Below, piece by piece: positions 7,352-13,049 of a stretch of 13,049 nt of DNA (the first letter of the stretch is position 1; every line of letters begins with the position of its first letter). This DNA is from Treponema sp. (lineage in GTDB: Bacteria > Spirochaetota > Spirochaetia > Treponematales > Treponemataceae). The stretch covers positions 1-13,049 of the forward strand of contig JAEETM010000092.1 of assembly GCA_016290335.1 (NCBI GenBank), in the 5' to 3' direction. The notes under the pieces are model-generated. The model saw only the letters and a program-made list of their open reading frames with translations, searched no databases and was not told where the DNA came from. Position numbers and translations under genes: made by a program.

Positions 7352-7380
7352 ATTTTATCACACTAGGGTTAATTCTGCAA
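7352..7380 (-). promoter_or_regulatory. Candidate promoter of the five-gene minus-strand operon
   Basis: On the minus strand, TTGCAG (7380-7375) is separated by exactly 17 bases from TAAAAT (7357-7352). Transcription would begin near 7345, giving a short leader before ATG 7332. The -35 matches the sigma-70 consensus at only three of six positions; the -10 matches at five. No other promoter-like pair is obvious inside the operon. Confidence 0.5.
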
Positions 7381-7400
7381 ATATGTAAAAAAAATACTAA

Positions 7401-7425
7401 ACATCGCAATTTATTACTCCGATGT
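7401..7425. promoter_or_regulatory. Inverted repeat in the divergent intergenic region
   Basis: Arms ACATCG (7401-7406) and CGATGT (7420-7425) are exact inverses, 13 bases apart. This lies between the two divergent promoters, immediately upstream of the rightward -10 candidate. It could be a pair of half-sites for a dimeric regulator, but six-base arms in AT-rich DNA can arise by chance. Confidence 0.3.
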
Positions 7426-7430
7426 AAAAG

Positions 7431-7459
7431 TATATAACCTTGTACACAAGGTTAACCTT
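7431..7459 (+). promoter_or_regulatory. -10 box with overlapping palindromic operator candidate upstream of the envelope genes
   Basis: TATATA (7431-7436) is the best -10 candidate; no convincing -35 precedes it. It runs into AACCTTGT-AC-ACAAGGTT (7436-7453), an 18-bp dyad with 8-bp arms. The right arm is shared with a second perfect palindrome, AAGGTTAACCTT (7448-7459). The predicted transcription start (about 7443) lies inside the dyad, the position expected of a repressor operator. As RNA it could instead form a 5'-end hairpin just before the GGGGTG ribosome site. Confidence 0.5.
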
Positions 7460-7476
7460 ATTGTTTGGGGTGCGTA

Positions 7477-8016
7477 ATGGGGAAACTGAAAAAGTCAATC
7501 TTGTTTCTGGCCTGCCTGCTGTTTTCATCAACAGTATTTGCAAAACAGATAACAATTCAGATTATTCAGCACAACATTGCAACAGATAAAGTTGCAGAAT
7601 CTTCCCTCGTTATTGAAGACGGACTTCTGGACGGTTTTTTTGACAACGGTTTTATTGTGTCAAATACACCGGCTTCTGTTTCTGTGTCTGAAAAGCAGGA
7701 TTTATCGCTTTATAACACAGGATTGGGAGATGCTTACGAAGGCGGAGCTGATTATTTTGTGCAGATTAAGCTTTTCTATGATGGTTCTGCCCAGAAAACC
7801 GGAACCCCGAAAAAAACGGGAAAGAAAAAAGAAACAATAAGGGAAACTGGTCTGGAAAGAGTTGACTGGACAGTCGCTTCGGCTGTTACAGGCAAAAAAA
7901 TAAAGGAAAGTACCATGTCATTTTCAGATGCCGAAAATAATGGAGATGATTTAGGCCTGCTTTCTGCCAATTTAATATTTGAAATAAAACGAGCAATAAA
8001 AGCTGTAAAAGCTTAG
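7477..8016 (+). CDS. Small exported protein of unknown function
   Basis: I do not recognise a family. From ATG 7477 the product has 179 residues and starts with a clear signal peptide: a Lys-rich start (MGKLKK), a hydrophobic stretch (SILFLACLLFSSTV) and a likely signal peptidase I site after VFA at about residue 22. A Cys at residue 13 sits too early in the hydrophobic stretch to be a persuasive lipobox. The mature part begins with beta-prone KQITIQIIQ and has a basic Lys/Thr/Gly-rich loop at about 107-124, then VDWTVASAVTGKKIKESTMSF, and ends in a short helix. I preferred ATG 7477 to the in-frame TTG 7465 because GGGGTG lies just upstream of the ATG. The next gene starts 25 bases after its stop, so the two probably form one transcript and may act together in the envelope. 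Confidence 0.75.
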   Translation: MGKLKKSILFLACLLFSSTVFAKQITIQIIQHNIATDKVAESSLVIEDGLLDGFFDNGFIVSNTPASVSVSEKQDLSLYNTGLGDAYEGGADYFVQIKLFYDGSAQKTGTPKKTGKKKETIRETGLERVDWTVASAVTGKKIKESTMSFSDAENNGDDLGLLSANLIFEIKRAIKAVKA

Positions 8017-8041
8017 CTTATGCCTAAGGATGGGTAGGAAT

Positions 8042-9928
8042 ATGAAGAATAAATTATTTAAGGTTGTATCACGAGTTTGCGCTGTTGTTGCAGGATGTTT
8101 TATGCTTGCATCCTTCAGTCCGTCACTTGATGGAAGGGCTGTTGTTGTGGAAGCAGGTGTTTTCCCGCAGGGATTATTCGCAAAAACTGTAGGTTATCTT
8201 CCTGGCGATATGATCAGCGTAACAAACATTACTGGCGACAGAACTGTTGATATTCTTGTTATAGGAGCTTTGGATCCATCCGAAGGTGTTGCAATAATGC
8301 TTTCTCCAGAAGCTGCTGCTGCAATTGGAATAGACGGTAAGGCCAATAATATTGTAAAAATTACAAAGCGTTCTAATCAGGACGGCAGAGATTATGGTTC
8401 TGCCATAATCGCAAGCCAGCTTTACAACACTGAAGATTATGCTAAAGATTATATAGATTCTGAAAACGAAGAAGAATACTCATACGATGAAGATAATTCA
8501 GAAGATACAAGCTATTCTTCATCTGAAGAAGCAGATTATACCTTTGATGAATCAGAGGTTGAAGCTGATAAAACTGAAGAAACAGAATCAGAAGAAACAG
8601 AATCAGAAGAAACAGAATCAGAAGAAACTGAGACAGAAGATACAGAAGAAGATATGGATAATGAATATGATTATTCATTTGATGAGGAAGATGAAGAAGA
8701 AACTATGGATGAGGCTGACCTTGAGTTCTACGAGGACGACTTTACTGCTGATGATAATTATGATGAAGGCGAAGATGAATCTGAAGAAGATTATGAAGAA
8801 GACTATGTAGAATACGAAAACTACGAAGATGACTACGAAGACTTCGATGAAGATTATGAAGAAGACTATGAGGAAGATGAAGATTACGAAGAAGAATATA
8901 TAGATGATGAAGATTACTATGACGAAGACGAAGAAGAATTAGAAGAAGACGAAAACTACGAAGAATCTTATTCTGATGATGAAGACTTCGGCTTTGAAGA
9001 AGAGGAAGAAGAAGCAGAAGAAGAGCCTGAAGAAGAAATTGAAGAAGATGAAGACGAATATGAAGAATATGAGGATGATGAAGAGCTCTTTGATGATTCA
9101 GATGATTACGAATATGTTGATGAGGACGAGGATTTTGCAGAGGATGAAGACTTTGTAGAAGACGAAGACTTTGAAGAGGAAGAAGTAGAATCAGAACCTG
9201 AGCCTGAGACAGAAGAAATTGTTGAAGAAGAAGAAATCGTAGAAGAGGAAGAAGCAGAACCAGAGCCTGAGACAGAAGAAATTGTTGAAGAAGAAGAGTT
9301 CGAAGAAGAACCGGAAGAAGTTCTTGAAAAAATAGAGGATGAAGAGTTCTTTGAAGATGAAGTTGAATTGGTAGTAGAAGAACCGGAGCCTGTAGAAGAA
9401 GAAACTGAACCTGTAGAAGAAATTGAAGCAACTGCAGAAGATGAATATGATGAATATCAGGCTATAGTACTTGTTCCTGCTGATGATAATCCTCCAGAGA
9501 ATACAGAAGAACCTGAACCAGAGCCTGAGCCGGTAGTTCCTGTAGTTACAGAAAAAGCTGAAGAACTTACACCGGTTGTTGAACCAGAGCCTGTAGTTGA
9601 GCCTGAACCAGTTGTTGAACCAGAACCTGTTCCAGAGCCGGCACCGGTACCTGTAGAGAAGGGCTACGAAAAGTATATGGTCAACAGTCTTGCTGACCTG
9701 CAGTCTAAATCTTACTATGTACAGATTGCTTCTTTGCGTGATGACGAGAATATAATGGAAATTGTTAAGAAGTATGGAAAGAATTATCCATTGACAATAG
9801 TTCCAAATGCAGCTGGAACAGCTAAACAGATCCTTATTGGACCGCTTTCTGTAGACGAATATGCAACCGTTCTTGCAAGATTCAAGGCATACGGTTATAA
9901 GGATGCCTTCCTGCGAAAAGTCAAATAA
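8042..9928 (+). CDS. RlpA-like/SPOR-domain envelope protein with a long acidic region, probable lipoprotein
   Basis: Domains in order, numbering from ATG 8042 (628 residues): a signal sequence with VAGC, a good lipobox, ending at Cys19; a barrel-like domain at about 40-115 resembling the RlpA double-psi barrel (YLPGDMISVTNITGD, then GVAIMLSPEAAAAIGI); about 340 residues (130-470) made mostly of Glu, Asp and Tyr; a Pro-Glu-Val spacer (about 483-540) with EPEPVV repeats; and a SPOR domain (about 553-628) starting YYVQIASL and containing ILIGPLSVDEY. SPOR domains bind denuded peptidoglycan glycan strands, usually at division sites. RlpA proteins are lipoprotein lytic transglycosylases, but the NDRGPF motif with the catalytic Asp reads VIGALDPS here, so enzyme activity is doubtful. 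ATG 8042 fits the signal sequence better than ATG 8030 (AAGGA lies at 8026-8030), though the exact start is uncertain. A strong terminator follows. Confidence 0.8.
   Translation: MKNKLFKVVSRVCAVVAGCFMLASFSPSLDGRAVVVEAGVFPQGLFAKTVGYLPGDMISVTNITGDRTVDILVIGALDPSEGVAIMLSPEAAAAIGIDGKANNIVKITKRSNQDGRDYGSAIIASQLYNTEDYAKDYIDSENEEEYSYDEDNSEDTSYSSSEEADYTFDESEVEADKTEETESEETESEETESEETETEDTEEDMDNEYDYSFDEEDEEETMDEADLEFYEDDFTADDNYDEGEDESEEDYEEDYVEYENYEDDYEDFDEDYEEDYEEDEDYEEEYIDDEDYYDEDEEELEEDENYEESYSDDEDFGFEEEEEEAEEEPEEEIEEDEDEYEEYEDDEELFDDSDDYEYVDEDEDFAEDEDFVEDEDFEEEEVESEPEPETEEIVEEEEIVEEEEAEPEPETEEIVEEEEFEEEPEEVLEKIEDEEFFEDEVELVVEEPEPVEEETEPVEEIEATAEDEYDEYQAIVLVPADDNPPENTEEPEPEPEPVVPVVTEKAEELTPVVEPEPVVEPEPVVEPEPVPEPAPVPVEKGYEKYMVNSLADLQSKSYYVQIASLRDDENIMEIVKKYGKNYPLTIVPNAAGTAKQILIGPLSVDEYATVLARFKAYGYKDAFLRKVK
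8576..8635 (+). repeat. 15-bp in-frame tandem repeat in the acidic region
   Basis: Three exact copies of GAAGAAACAGAATCA (8576-8590, 8591-8605, 8606-8620) are followed by a diverged fourth (8621-8635). Each encodes EETES-type units. The exactness suggests recent slippage or expansion, in steps that keep the frame. Confidence 0.9.
9200..9297 (+). repeat. 35-bp exact direct repeat, 63 bp apart, in the acidic region
   Basis: The same 35 bases begin at 9200 and at 9263 (GAGCCTGAGACAGAAGAAAT and the following 15). They encode EPETEEIVEEE twice. The offset of 63 bp is 21 codons, so duplication or deletion between the copies preserves the reading frame. Confidence 0.85.
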
Positions 9929-9958
9929 CAGTAAAACAAAAACTGCACACTACTTATC

Positions 9959-9988
9959 ATTGTCGGGCTTGTCCCGACAATTTTTTTT
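9959..9988 (+). terminator. Rho-independent terminator after the envelope gene pair
   Basis: A 9-bp perfect stem (9959-9967 with 9973-9981; core TTGTCGGG / CCCGACAA) closes a 5-nt CTTGT loop and is followed by T8. It ends transcription 30-60 bases after the SPOR-protein stop and insulates the strong promoter just downstream. The TCATT-palindrome-CTTG design resembles the REP-like element at 5795-5815. Confidence 0.9.
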
Positions 9989-9991
9989 GTT

Positions 9992-10019
9992 TTGACATTT
10001 AGAAAAAAGCGTTTACAAT
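9992..10019 (+). promoter_or_regulatory. Near-consensus sigma-70 promoter for the HD-GYP gene
   Basis: TTGACA (9992-9997, perfect -35) and TACAAT (10014-10019, five of six) are separated by 16 bases. Seven bases after the -10 is position 10026, which is the A of the ATG. The transcript is therefore expected to be leaderless or nearly so. Confidence 0.8.
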
Positions 10020-10025
10020 TAATCT

Positions 10026-11273
10026 ATGTCGGACAAAAAAGAGTATGCAGAATTCGATGAATTAGACAGACAGAAAGCCAGGGAAATAATCTTTACTGAT
10101 GAAAAAGATATGCTTCTTGTAGCTAAAGTTGTTTCTCTTACTATGTTCATCCTTGGCACTGCTATGGTAGTAATTAATGCCATTGAAGGCAATAAAGCCA
10201 TGGTTATTGTAAGCCTTGTGTATGGACCATTGTTTCTGCTTTCTTTTATCATTACAACAATAACAAAAAGAACTAAGTTTTTTCTGATTCTGGGCTTTAC
10301 CCTGAGTTTTTTGATGGAGTTCGTCTATCTTATAACCGGCGGACAGCAGGGGTTCGGAATATTCTGGATGTGCATAATCACTTTTTTTACTTTTTTTTCA
10401 AATAAAAGAAGGGTTTTCTTTATTGTAAACTCGTTTTATCTGTTTTTTGTGGTACTGGCATTCTGGACACCTCTTTCAAAGTTCTGCTATCAGTATTCGG
10501 AAACAATGCGTATCCGCTTTCCAATGCTTTACATAATTGAGTTTATTTTTGCAAGTATAATTAAAATCAGGCTTACAAAAGCTGAGCGCAATAGAAATCT
10601 TCTTTTTAAACAGCTGTTTGAACTCAAAGATGATTTACAGAATCAGGTAGAACAAAGAACAAAAGAACTTGAAAAAGAAAAGAATAATTCCGAAAAGCTC
10701 CTTATTGAAGTAACTCAGGCTCTTGCCACCACAATAGATGCCAAGGATAAATATACAAGCGGTCATTCAAAACGTGTAGCTGATTATTCAAAAATGCTTG
10801 CAGCAGCACTTGGAAAAGACGAAAAAGAACAACATAAGATTTATCTTATTGCTCTGCTTCACGATATTGGAAAGATTGGTGTTCCTGACTGGATTATCAA
10901 TAAGCGCGATAATCTTACAGAAGAAGAATATAATGTTGTAAAGGGACATCCGGAAATCGGTTATGAAATATTGAAGAATATTACAACAATGCCTGATCTG
11001 GAAAACGGAGTTCGCTGGCATCATGAGCGTATGGATGGAAAAGGGTATCCTGATGGCCTGTCCGATACTCAGATTCCTGAATATGCCCGTATTATCAGTG
11101 TTGCCGATGCTTACGATGCTATGACCTCTAACCGAAGTTACCGAAGCTACTTGCCGCAGGATTTTGTCCGCGCCGAAATAAAAAAAGGAATCGGTTCTCA
11201 ATTTGCACCAGACGTTGCAGAAAAAATGCTGGAGCTTATAGATGAAGATAAAGAATATGTAATGCATGAATAA
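10026..11273 (+). CDS. Membrane-anchored HD-GYP domain protein, probable cyclic-di-GMP phosphodiesterase
   Basis: The 415-residue protein should hydrolyse cyclic di-GMP at the inner membrane. A short hydrophilic N-terminus (1-28) is followed by six predicted membrane segments (about 30-51, 58-79, 84-104, 108-124, 128-148, 166-182), then a charged coiled-coil linker (185-225) and the HD-GYP domain (about 228-410). Catalytic motifs look complete: H247 in GHSKR, HDIGKIGVPD with H279-D280 and K283, GHPEIGYEIL (H308), HHERMDGKGYPDG with H332-H333 and the GYP at 340-342, and ISVADAYDAMTSNRSYR (D361). The membrane part has no recognisable sensor family and may sense a membrane or small-molecule signal. 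No ribosome site precedes ATG 10026; the promoter position predicts a leaderless mRNA. The gene looks monocistronic. Confidence 0.93.
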   Translation: MSDKKEYAEFDELDRQKAREIIFTDEKDMLLVAKVVSLTMFILGTAMVVINAIEGNKAMVIVSLVYGPLFLLSFIITTITKRTKFFLILGFTLSFLMEFVYLITGGQQGFGIFWMCIITFFTFFSNKRRVFFIVNSFYLFFVVLAFWTPLSKFCYQYSETMRIRFPMLYIIEFIFASIIKIRLTKAERNRNLLFKQLFELKDDLQNQVEQRTKELEKEKNNSEKLLIEVTQALATTIDAKDKYTSGHSKRVADYSKMLAAALGKDEKEQHKIYLIALLHDIGKIGVPDWIINKRDNLTEEEYNVVKGHPEIGYEILKNITTMPDLENGVRWHHERMDGKGYPDGLSDTQIPEYARIISVADAYDAMTSNRSYRSYLPQDFVRAEIKKGIGSQFAPDVAEKMLELIDEDKEYVMHE

Positions 11274-11330
11274 AGTATTTGTATTTCTTGCTCTTGAATA
11301 AAGACTTAAATAGTATTAAACTTACTTTAG

Positions 11331-11336
11331 TATAAT
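11331..11336 (+). promoter_or_regulatory. -10 box upstream of ilvE
   Basis: A perfect TATAAT lies 39 bases before the ilvE start, in the AT-rich 102-base gap after the HD-GYP gene. No good -35 is at standard spacing (TTAAAT near 11306 is a weak one at about 19 bases). No terminator hairpin is visible in the gap, so read-through from the HD-GYP gene is also possible. Confidence 0.45.
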
Positions 11337-11375
11337 TAAAGTATAACAAATATTTTATATCAGCTGGAGGAATAT

Positions 11376-12398
11376 ATGGCTAAAAAAAATCTTGACTGGG
11401 GTAACTTATCTTTTGGCTACATAGAAACTTCTAAAAGCTATGTTGCCAACTGGAAAAACGGTGAATGGGATGAAGGAAAACTTACTTCTGACCATACGGT
11501 AAAAATCAACGAATGTGCCGGTGTATTGCAGTATGCACAGACTTGTTTTGAAGGCCTGAAGGCATATACAACAGAACATGGCGACATTGTAACTTTCCGT
11601 CCTGACCTTAACGCAGAACGTATGGCAGATTCTTGTAAACGACTTGAAATGCCTGTTTTCCCAAAAGAACGTTTTATTGAAGCCGTCCTTCAGACTATAG
11701 AAGCAAATAAAGACTGGGTTCCACCTTATGGCAGCGGTGCAACTCTTTATATCCGTCCTTATATGTTCGGAAGCAGCTCTGTTATTGGTGTTAAACCTGC
11801 TGACGAATATCAGTTCAGAATCCTTGTTACACCTGTTGGTCCATATTTCAAGGGTGGTGTAAAGGCAATTACAGTTCGTATTTCAGACAGAGACCGTGCT
11901 GCTCCTCATGGAACTGGAGACATCAAGGCCGGTTTGAACTATGCAATGTCTCTGTACAATATTGTTGATGCACATAAATGCGGTTTTGCAGAAAACATCT
12001 ATCTTGATCCTGCAAGTCATACTTATATAGAAGAAACAGGTGGTGCAAACATCATCTTTATTACAAAGGATGGAAAACTTGTAACACCTAAGTCAAACTC
12101 AATTCTTCCTTCAATTACAAGACGTTCATTGCTTGTTGTTGCAAAAGATTACCTTAAAATGGAAGTTGAAGAGCGCCAGATCAGCAAAGATGAACTCGGT
12201 GATTTTGTTGAATGCGGTCTCTGCGGTACTGCTGCTGTTATTTCTCCAATTGGAAAAATCAACGATCACGGAAAAGAGATTGTTTACAACGAAGGCAAAG
12301 AAGATATGGGACCAGTTCTGTCAAAAATCTACGATACTCTTACAGGTATTCAGATGGGCAGACTTGAGGCTCCTGAAGGCTGGATTTATACAATCTAA
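11376..12398 (+). CDS. ilvE: Branched-chain amino acid aminotransferase (BCAT)
   Basis: This fold-type IV PLP enzyme interconverts leucine, isoleucine and valine with their 2-oxo acids using 2-oxoglutarate/glutamate, in the cytoplasm. At 340 residues it belongs to the longer BCAT class shared with eukaryotes and Firmicutes rather than the roughly 309-residue E. coli IlvE type. Landmarks: VLQYAQTCFEGLKAY (50-64), FRPDLNAERM (74-83), YIRPYMFGS (125-133), GTGDIKAGLNYA with the PLP Lys184, YIEETGGANIIFI with Glu220, and GLCGTAAVISPIGKI near the C-terminus. GGAGG five bases before ATG 11376 gives a strong ribosome site. No leucine or valine biosynthesis gene is in the window, so whether it works in synthesis or degradation cannot be said. 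A hairpin terminator follows. Confidence 0.95.
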   Translation: MAKKNLDWGNLSFGYIETSKSYVANWKNGEWDEGKLTSDHTVKINECAGVLQYAQTCFEGLKAYTTEHGDIVTFRPDLNAERMADSCKRLEMPVFPKERFIEAVLQTIEANKDWVPPYGSGATLYIRPYMFGSSSVIGVKPADEYQFRILVTPVGPYFKGGVKAITVRISDRDRAAPHGTGDIKAGLNYAMSLYNIVDAHKCGFAENIYLDPASHTYIEETGGANIIFITKDGKLVTPKSNSILPSITRRSLLVVAKDYLKMEVEERQISKDELGDFVECGLCGTAAVISPIGKINDHGKEIVYNEGKEDMGPVLSKIYDTLTGIQMGRLEAPEGWIYTI

Positions 12399-12417
12399 AT
12401 AATAGAAATATTTTACC

Positions 12418-12466
12418 ACGCGGCAGACGGCGGAACTTCAAAAGTTAATCCTTCTGCCGCGTTTTT
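12418..12466 (+). terminator. Terminator of ilvE, overlapping the 3' end of the opposing small ORF
   Basis: Arms ACGCGGCAGA (12418-12427) and TCTGCCGCGT (12453-12462) form a 10-bp GC-rich stem, followed by a short T-run (12462-12466). The 25-nt loop holds a second small hairpin, AACTT/AAGTT (12434-12446). On the minus strand there is no matching T-run, so it should act mainly on ilvE transcripts. Confidence 0.75.
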
Positions 12467-12642
12467 ATTTGATTCAGCTCCTTGTAGTAGGTGAGATACT
12501 GATCCAGAATGCCAAGTGCTGCCAGAACCTGCTGCTCCACCTTTTCATTTTCCGGCTCTTCTTCAACATCAGGATTAAAAATTGAATCTCGTAATACGAT
12601 GAAATTATGATTCATTTGAAGGTATTTTTCTGTTGCGGTCAT
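12445..12642 (-). CDS. Small hypothetical protein, 65 residues
   Basis: No family is recognised. The product (MTATEKYLQMNHNFIVLRDS to the C-terminal KTRQKD) has no signal peptide or membrane segment. It contains an acidic linker (VEEEPENEKVE) and an amphipathic helix-like C-terminal half (QQVLAALGILDQYLTYYKEL), the composition of a small adaptor or regulatory protein. An AAGGAAAG sequence lies 10-13 bases before the ATG, slightly far for a ribosome site. Its last codons are written in the right arm and loop of the ilvE terminator. It fills most of the 321-base gap between ilvE and ribF, and nothing else codes there. It would be transcribed divergently from ribF; it could be a chance ORF. Confidence 0.55.
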   Translation of the reverse strand: MTATEKYLQMNHNFIVLRDSIFNPDVEEEPENEKVEQQVLAALGILDQYLTYYKELNQIKTRQKD

Positions 12643-12695
12643 AGTATAATTACTTTCCTTAGTTCGTTTTTATTTTATTTTTCGTTAATTTAGGA

Positions 12696-12701
12696 TATAA
12701 T
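12696..12701 (+). promoter_or_regulatory. -10 box upstream of ribF
   Basis: A perfect TATAAT, 18 bases before the ribF ATG, predicts transcription from about 12708 and a leader of only about 12 bases. The region upstream is T-rich with no clear -35. The stretch 12643-12719 must also hold the promoter of the divergent small ORF, but I see no convincing pair on that strand. Confidence 0.45.
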
Positions 12702-12719
12702 ATTTTCAATAAATAATAT

Positions 12720-13049
12720 ATGGCAATTAAGACTTTTTCCTGGAATGATATTATAAACTCAAACAGCAGGGAGCTTTTTCCGCAGTCAACTGGCATTTCT
12801 GTCGGCAGCTTTGACGGGCTTCACCTGGGGCACCGTGAGCTTTTGAATGCTCTTGTTGACGGCTGCAGAAAAAAAGGCTTGAAGTCAGGAGTTATAACTT
12901 TTCTGCGACCGCTGCCGAGTATAAAGCATTCGGGCGATTATAAGGGTGATGTTTCTACCCTGAATCAGAGGCTTAAGCTTTTTGAAAGTCTTGGCATTGA
13001 TTTTGCAGTTCTTGTTGATTTTAACGAAGCTTTTGCAGGTATAGCCGGT
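12720..13049 (+). CDS. ribF: RibF, riboflavin kinase / FAD synthetase (3' end outside window)
   Basis: RibF phosphorylates riboflavin to FMN and adenylylates FMN to FAD. The first 110 residues are visible, covering part of the N-terminal nucleotidyltransferase (FAD synthetase) domain. The signature GSFDGLHLGHRELL (29-42) is the HxGH-type nucleotide-binding motif. ITFLRPLPS stands where the family usually has FxPHP, and LNQRLKLFESLGIDFAVLVDF with NEAFAG matches the family's L-x-x-R...lGvD stretch. Whether the C-terminal kinase domain is present cannot be seen. ATG 12720 is the only sensible start, yet no ribosome site precedes it; the leader is all A and T. FAD made here would supply the flavin subunit at 895-1689, though the two are not linked genetically. 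Confidence 0.9.
   Translation, partial: MAIKTFSWNDIINSNSRELFPQSTGISVGSFDGLHLGHRELLNALVDGCRKKGLKSGVITFLRPLPSIKHSGDYKGDVSTLNQRLKLFESLGIDFAVLVDFNEAFAGIAG

Noticed and set aside
7477..7545. Lipoprotein signal (F-L-A-C) in the 179-residue exported protein
   Set aside because: The Cys comes at residue 13 in the middle of the hydrophobic stretch, which continues to a standard VFA cleavage site, so signal peptidase I fits better.
8576..9297. CRISPR-like array
   Set aside because: The repeats are 15-bp tandem copies without spacers, or a single 35-bp duplication, all in frame within one coding region.
8742..9431. 229-codon minus-strand ORF and a Lys/Met-rich plus-strand ORF in the acidic region
   Set aside because: These are the other readings of GAA/GAT-rich repeats; their Leu/His/Gln or Lys/Met monotony is a by-product of the composition.

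Overview
The window looks like the chromosome of a spirochaete, most likely a non-pallidum Treponema. The reasons are AT-rich intergenic DNA, short intergenic gaps, a treponeme-style membrane HD-GYP protein, an acidic SPOR-domain envelope protein, and one distinctive minus-strand cluster. From memory, T. pallidum has the same neighbourhood around TP0077-TP0080, annotated there as Cap5D, SpsC and a 'quinoline 2-oxidoreductase'. The genus is inferred from content, not from a search.

Layout. Bases 3-893 hold the 3' part of queA (queuosine synthesis, plus strand). It runs tail-to-tail, with a 1-bp gap, into a five-gene minus-strand operon at 895-7332. In transcription order the operon is: a soluble CapD/PglF-type nucleotide-sugar 4,6-dehydratase; a DegT/DnrJ-type PLP sugar aminotransferase; then a three-subunit set of the xanthine dehydrogenase / CO dehydrogenase family (large subunit, [2Fe-2S] subunit, FAD subunit). 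The last four genes overlap or abut. A palindromic REP-like element sits between the first two. A candidate promoter lies upstream of the dehydratase.

Divergently, two plus-strand envelope genes follow (7477-9928): a small exported protein of unknown function, and a large probable lipoprotein with a degenerate RlpA-like barrel, about 340 residues of extremely acidic low-complexity sequence, a Pro-Glu-Val spacer and a C-terminal SPOR domain. A strong intrinsic terminator ends this unit. A near-consensus promoter then starts a six-TM HD-GYP c-di-GMP phosphodiesterase, whose transcript is predicted to be leaderless. Branched-chain aminotransferase ilvE follows with its own -10 box and a hairpin terminator. 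That terminator overlaps the 3' end of a small minus-strand ORF. The window ends inside ribF (FAD/FMN synthesis).

Most interesting signal. The large 'molybdenum hydroxylase' subunit aligns with the family end to end but appears to have lost every molybdenum-site motif. The glycine-rich GFGGKE motif, the AFRGFG arginine and the C-terminal catalytic glutamate (GEPP) are all replaced. The partner subunits keep FAD motifs and the plant-type [2Fe-2S] site, but the second [2Fe-2S] site has its CxC shifted to CC. Fusion of this set, by overlapping genes, to a nucleotide-sugar dehydratase/aminotransferase pair suggests a molybdenum-independent redox complex tied to amino-sugar or envelope glycan synthesis. 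The motif losses are read from the sequence against remembered family consensus; the function is inference.
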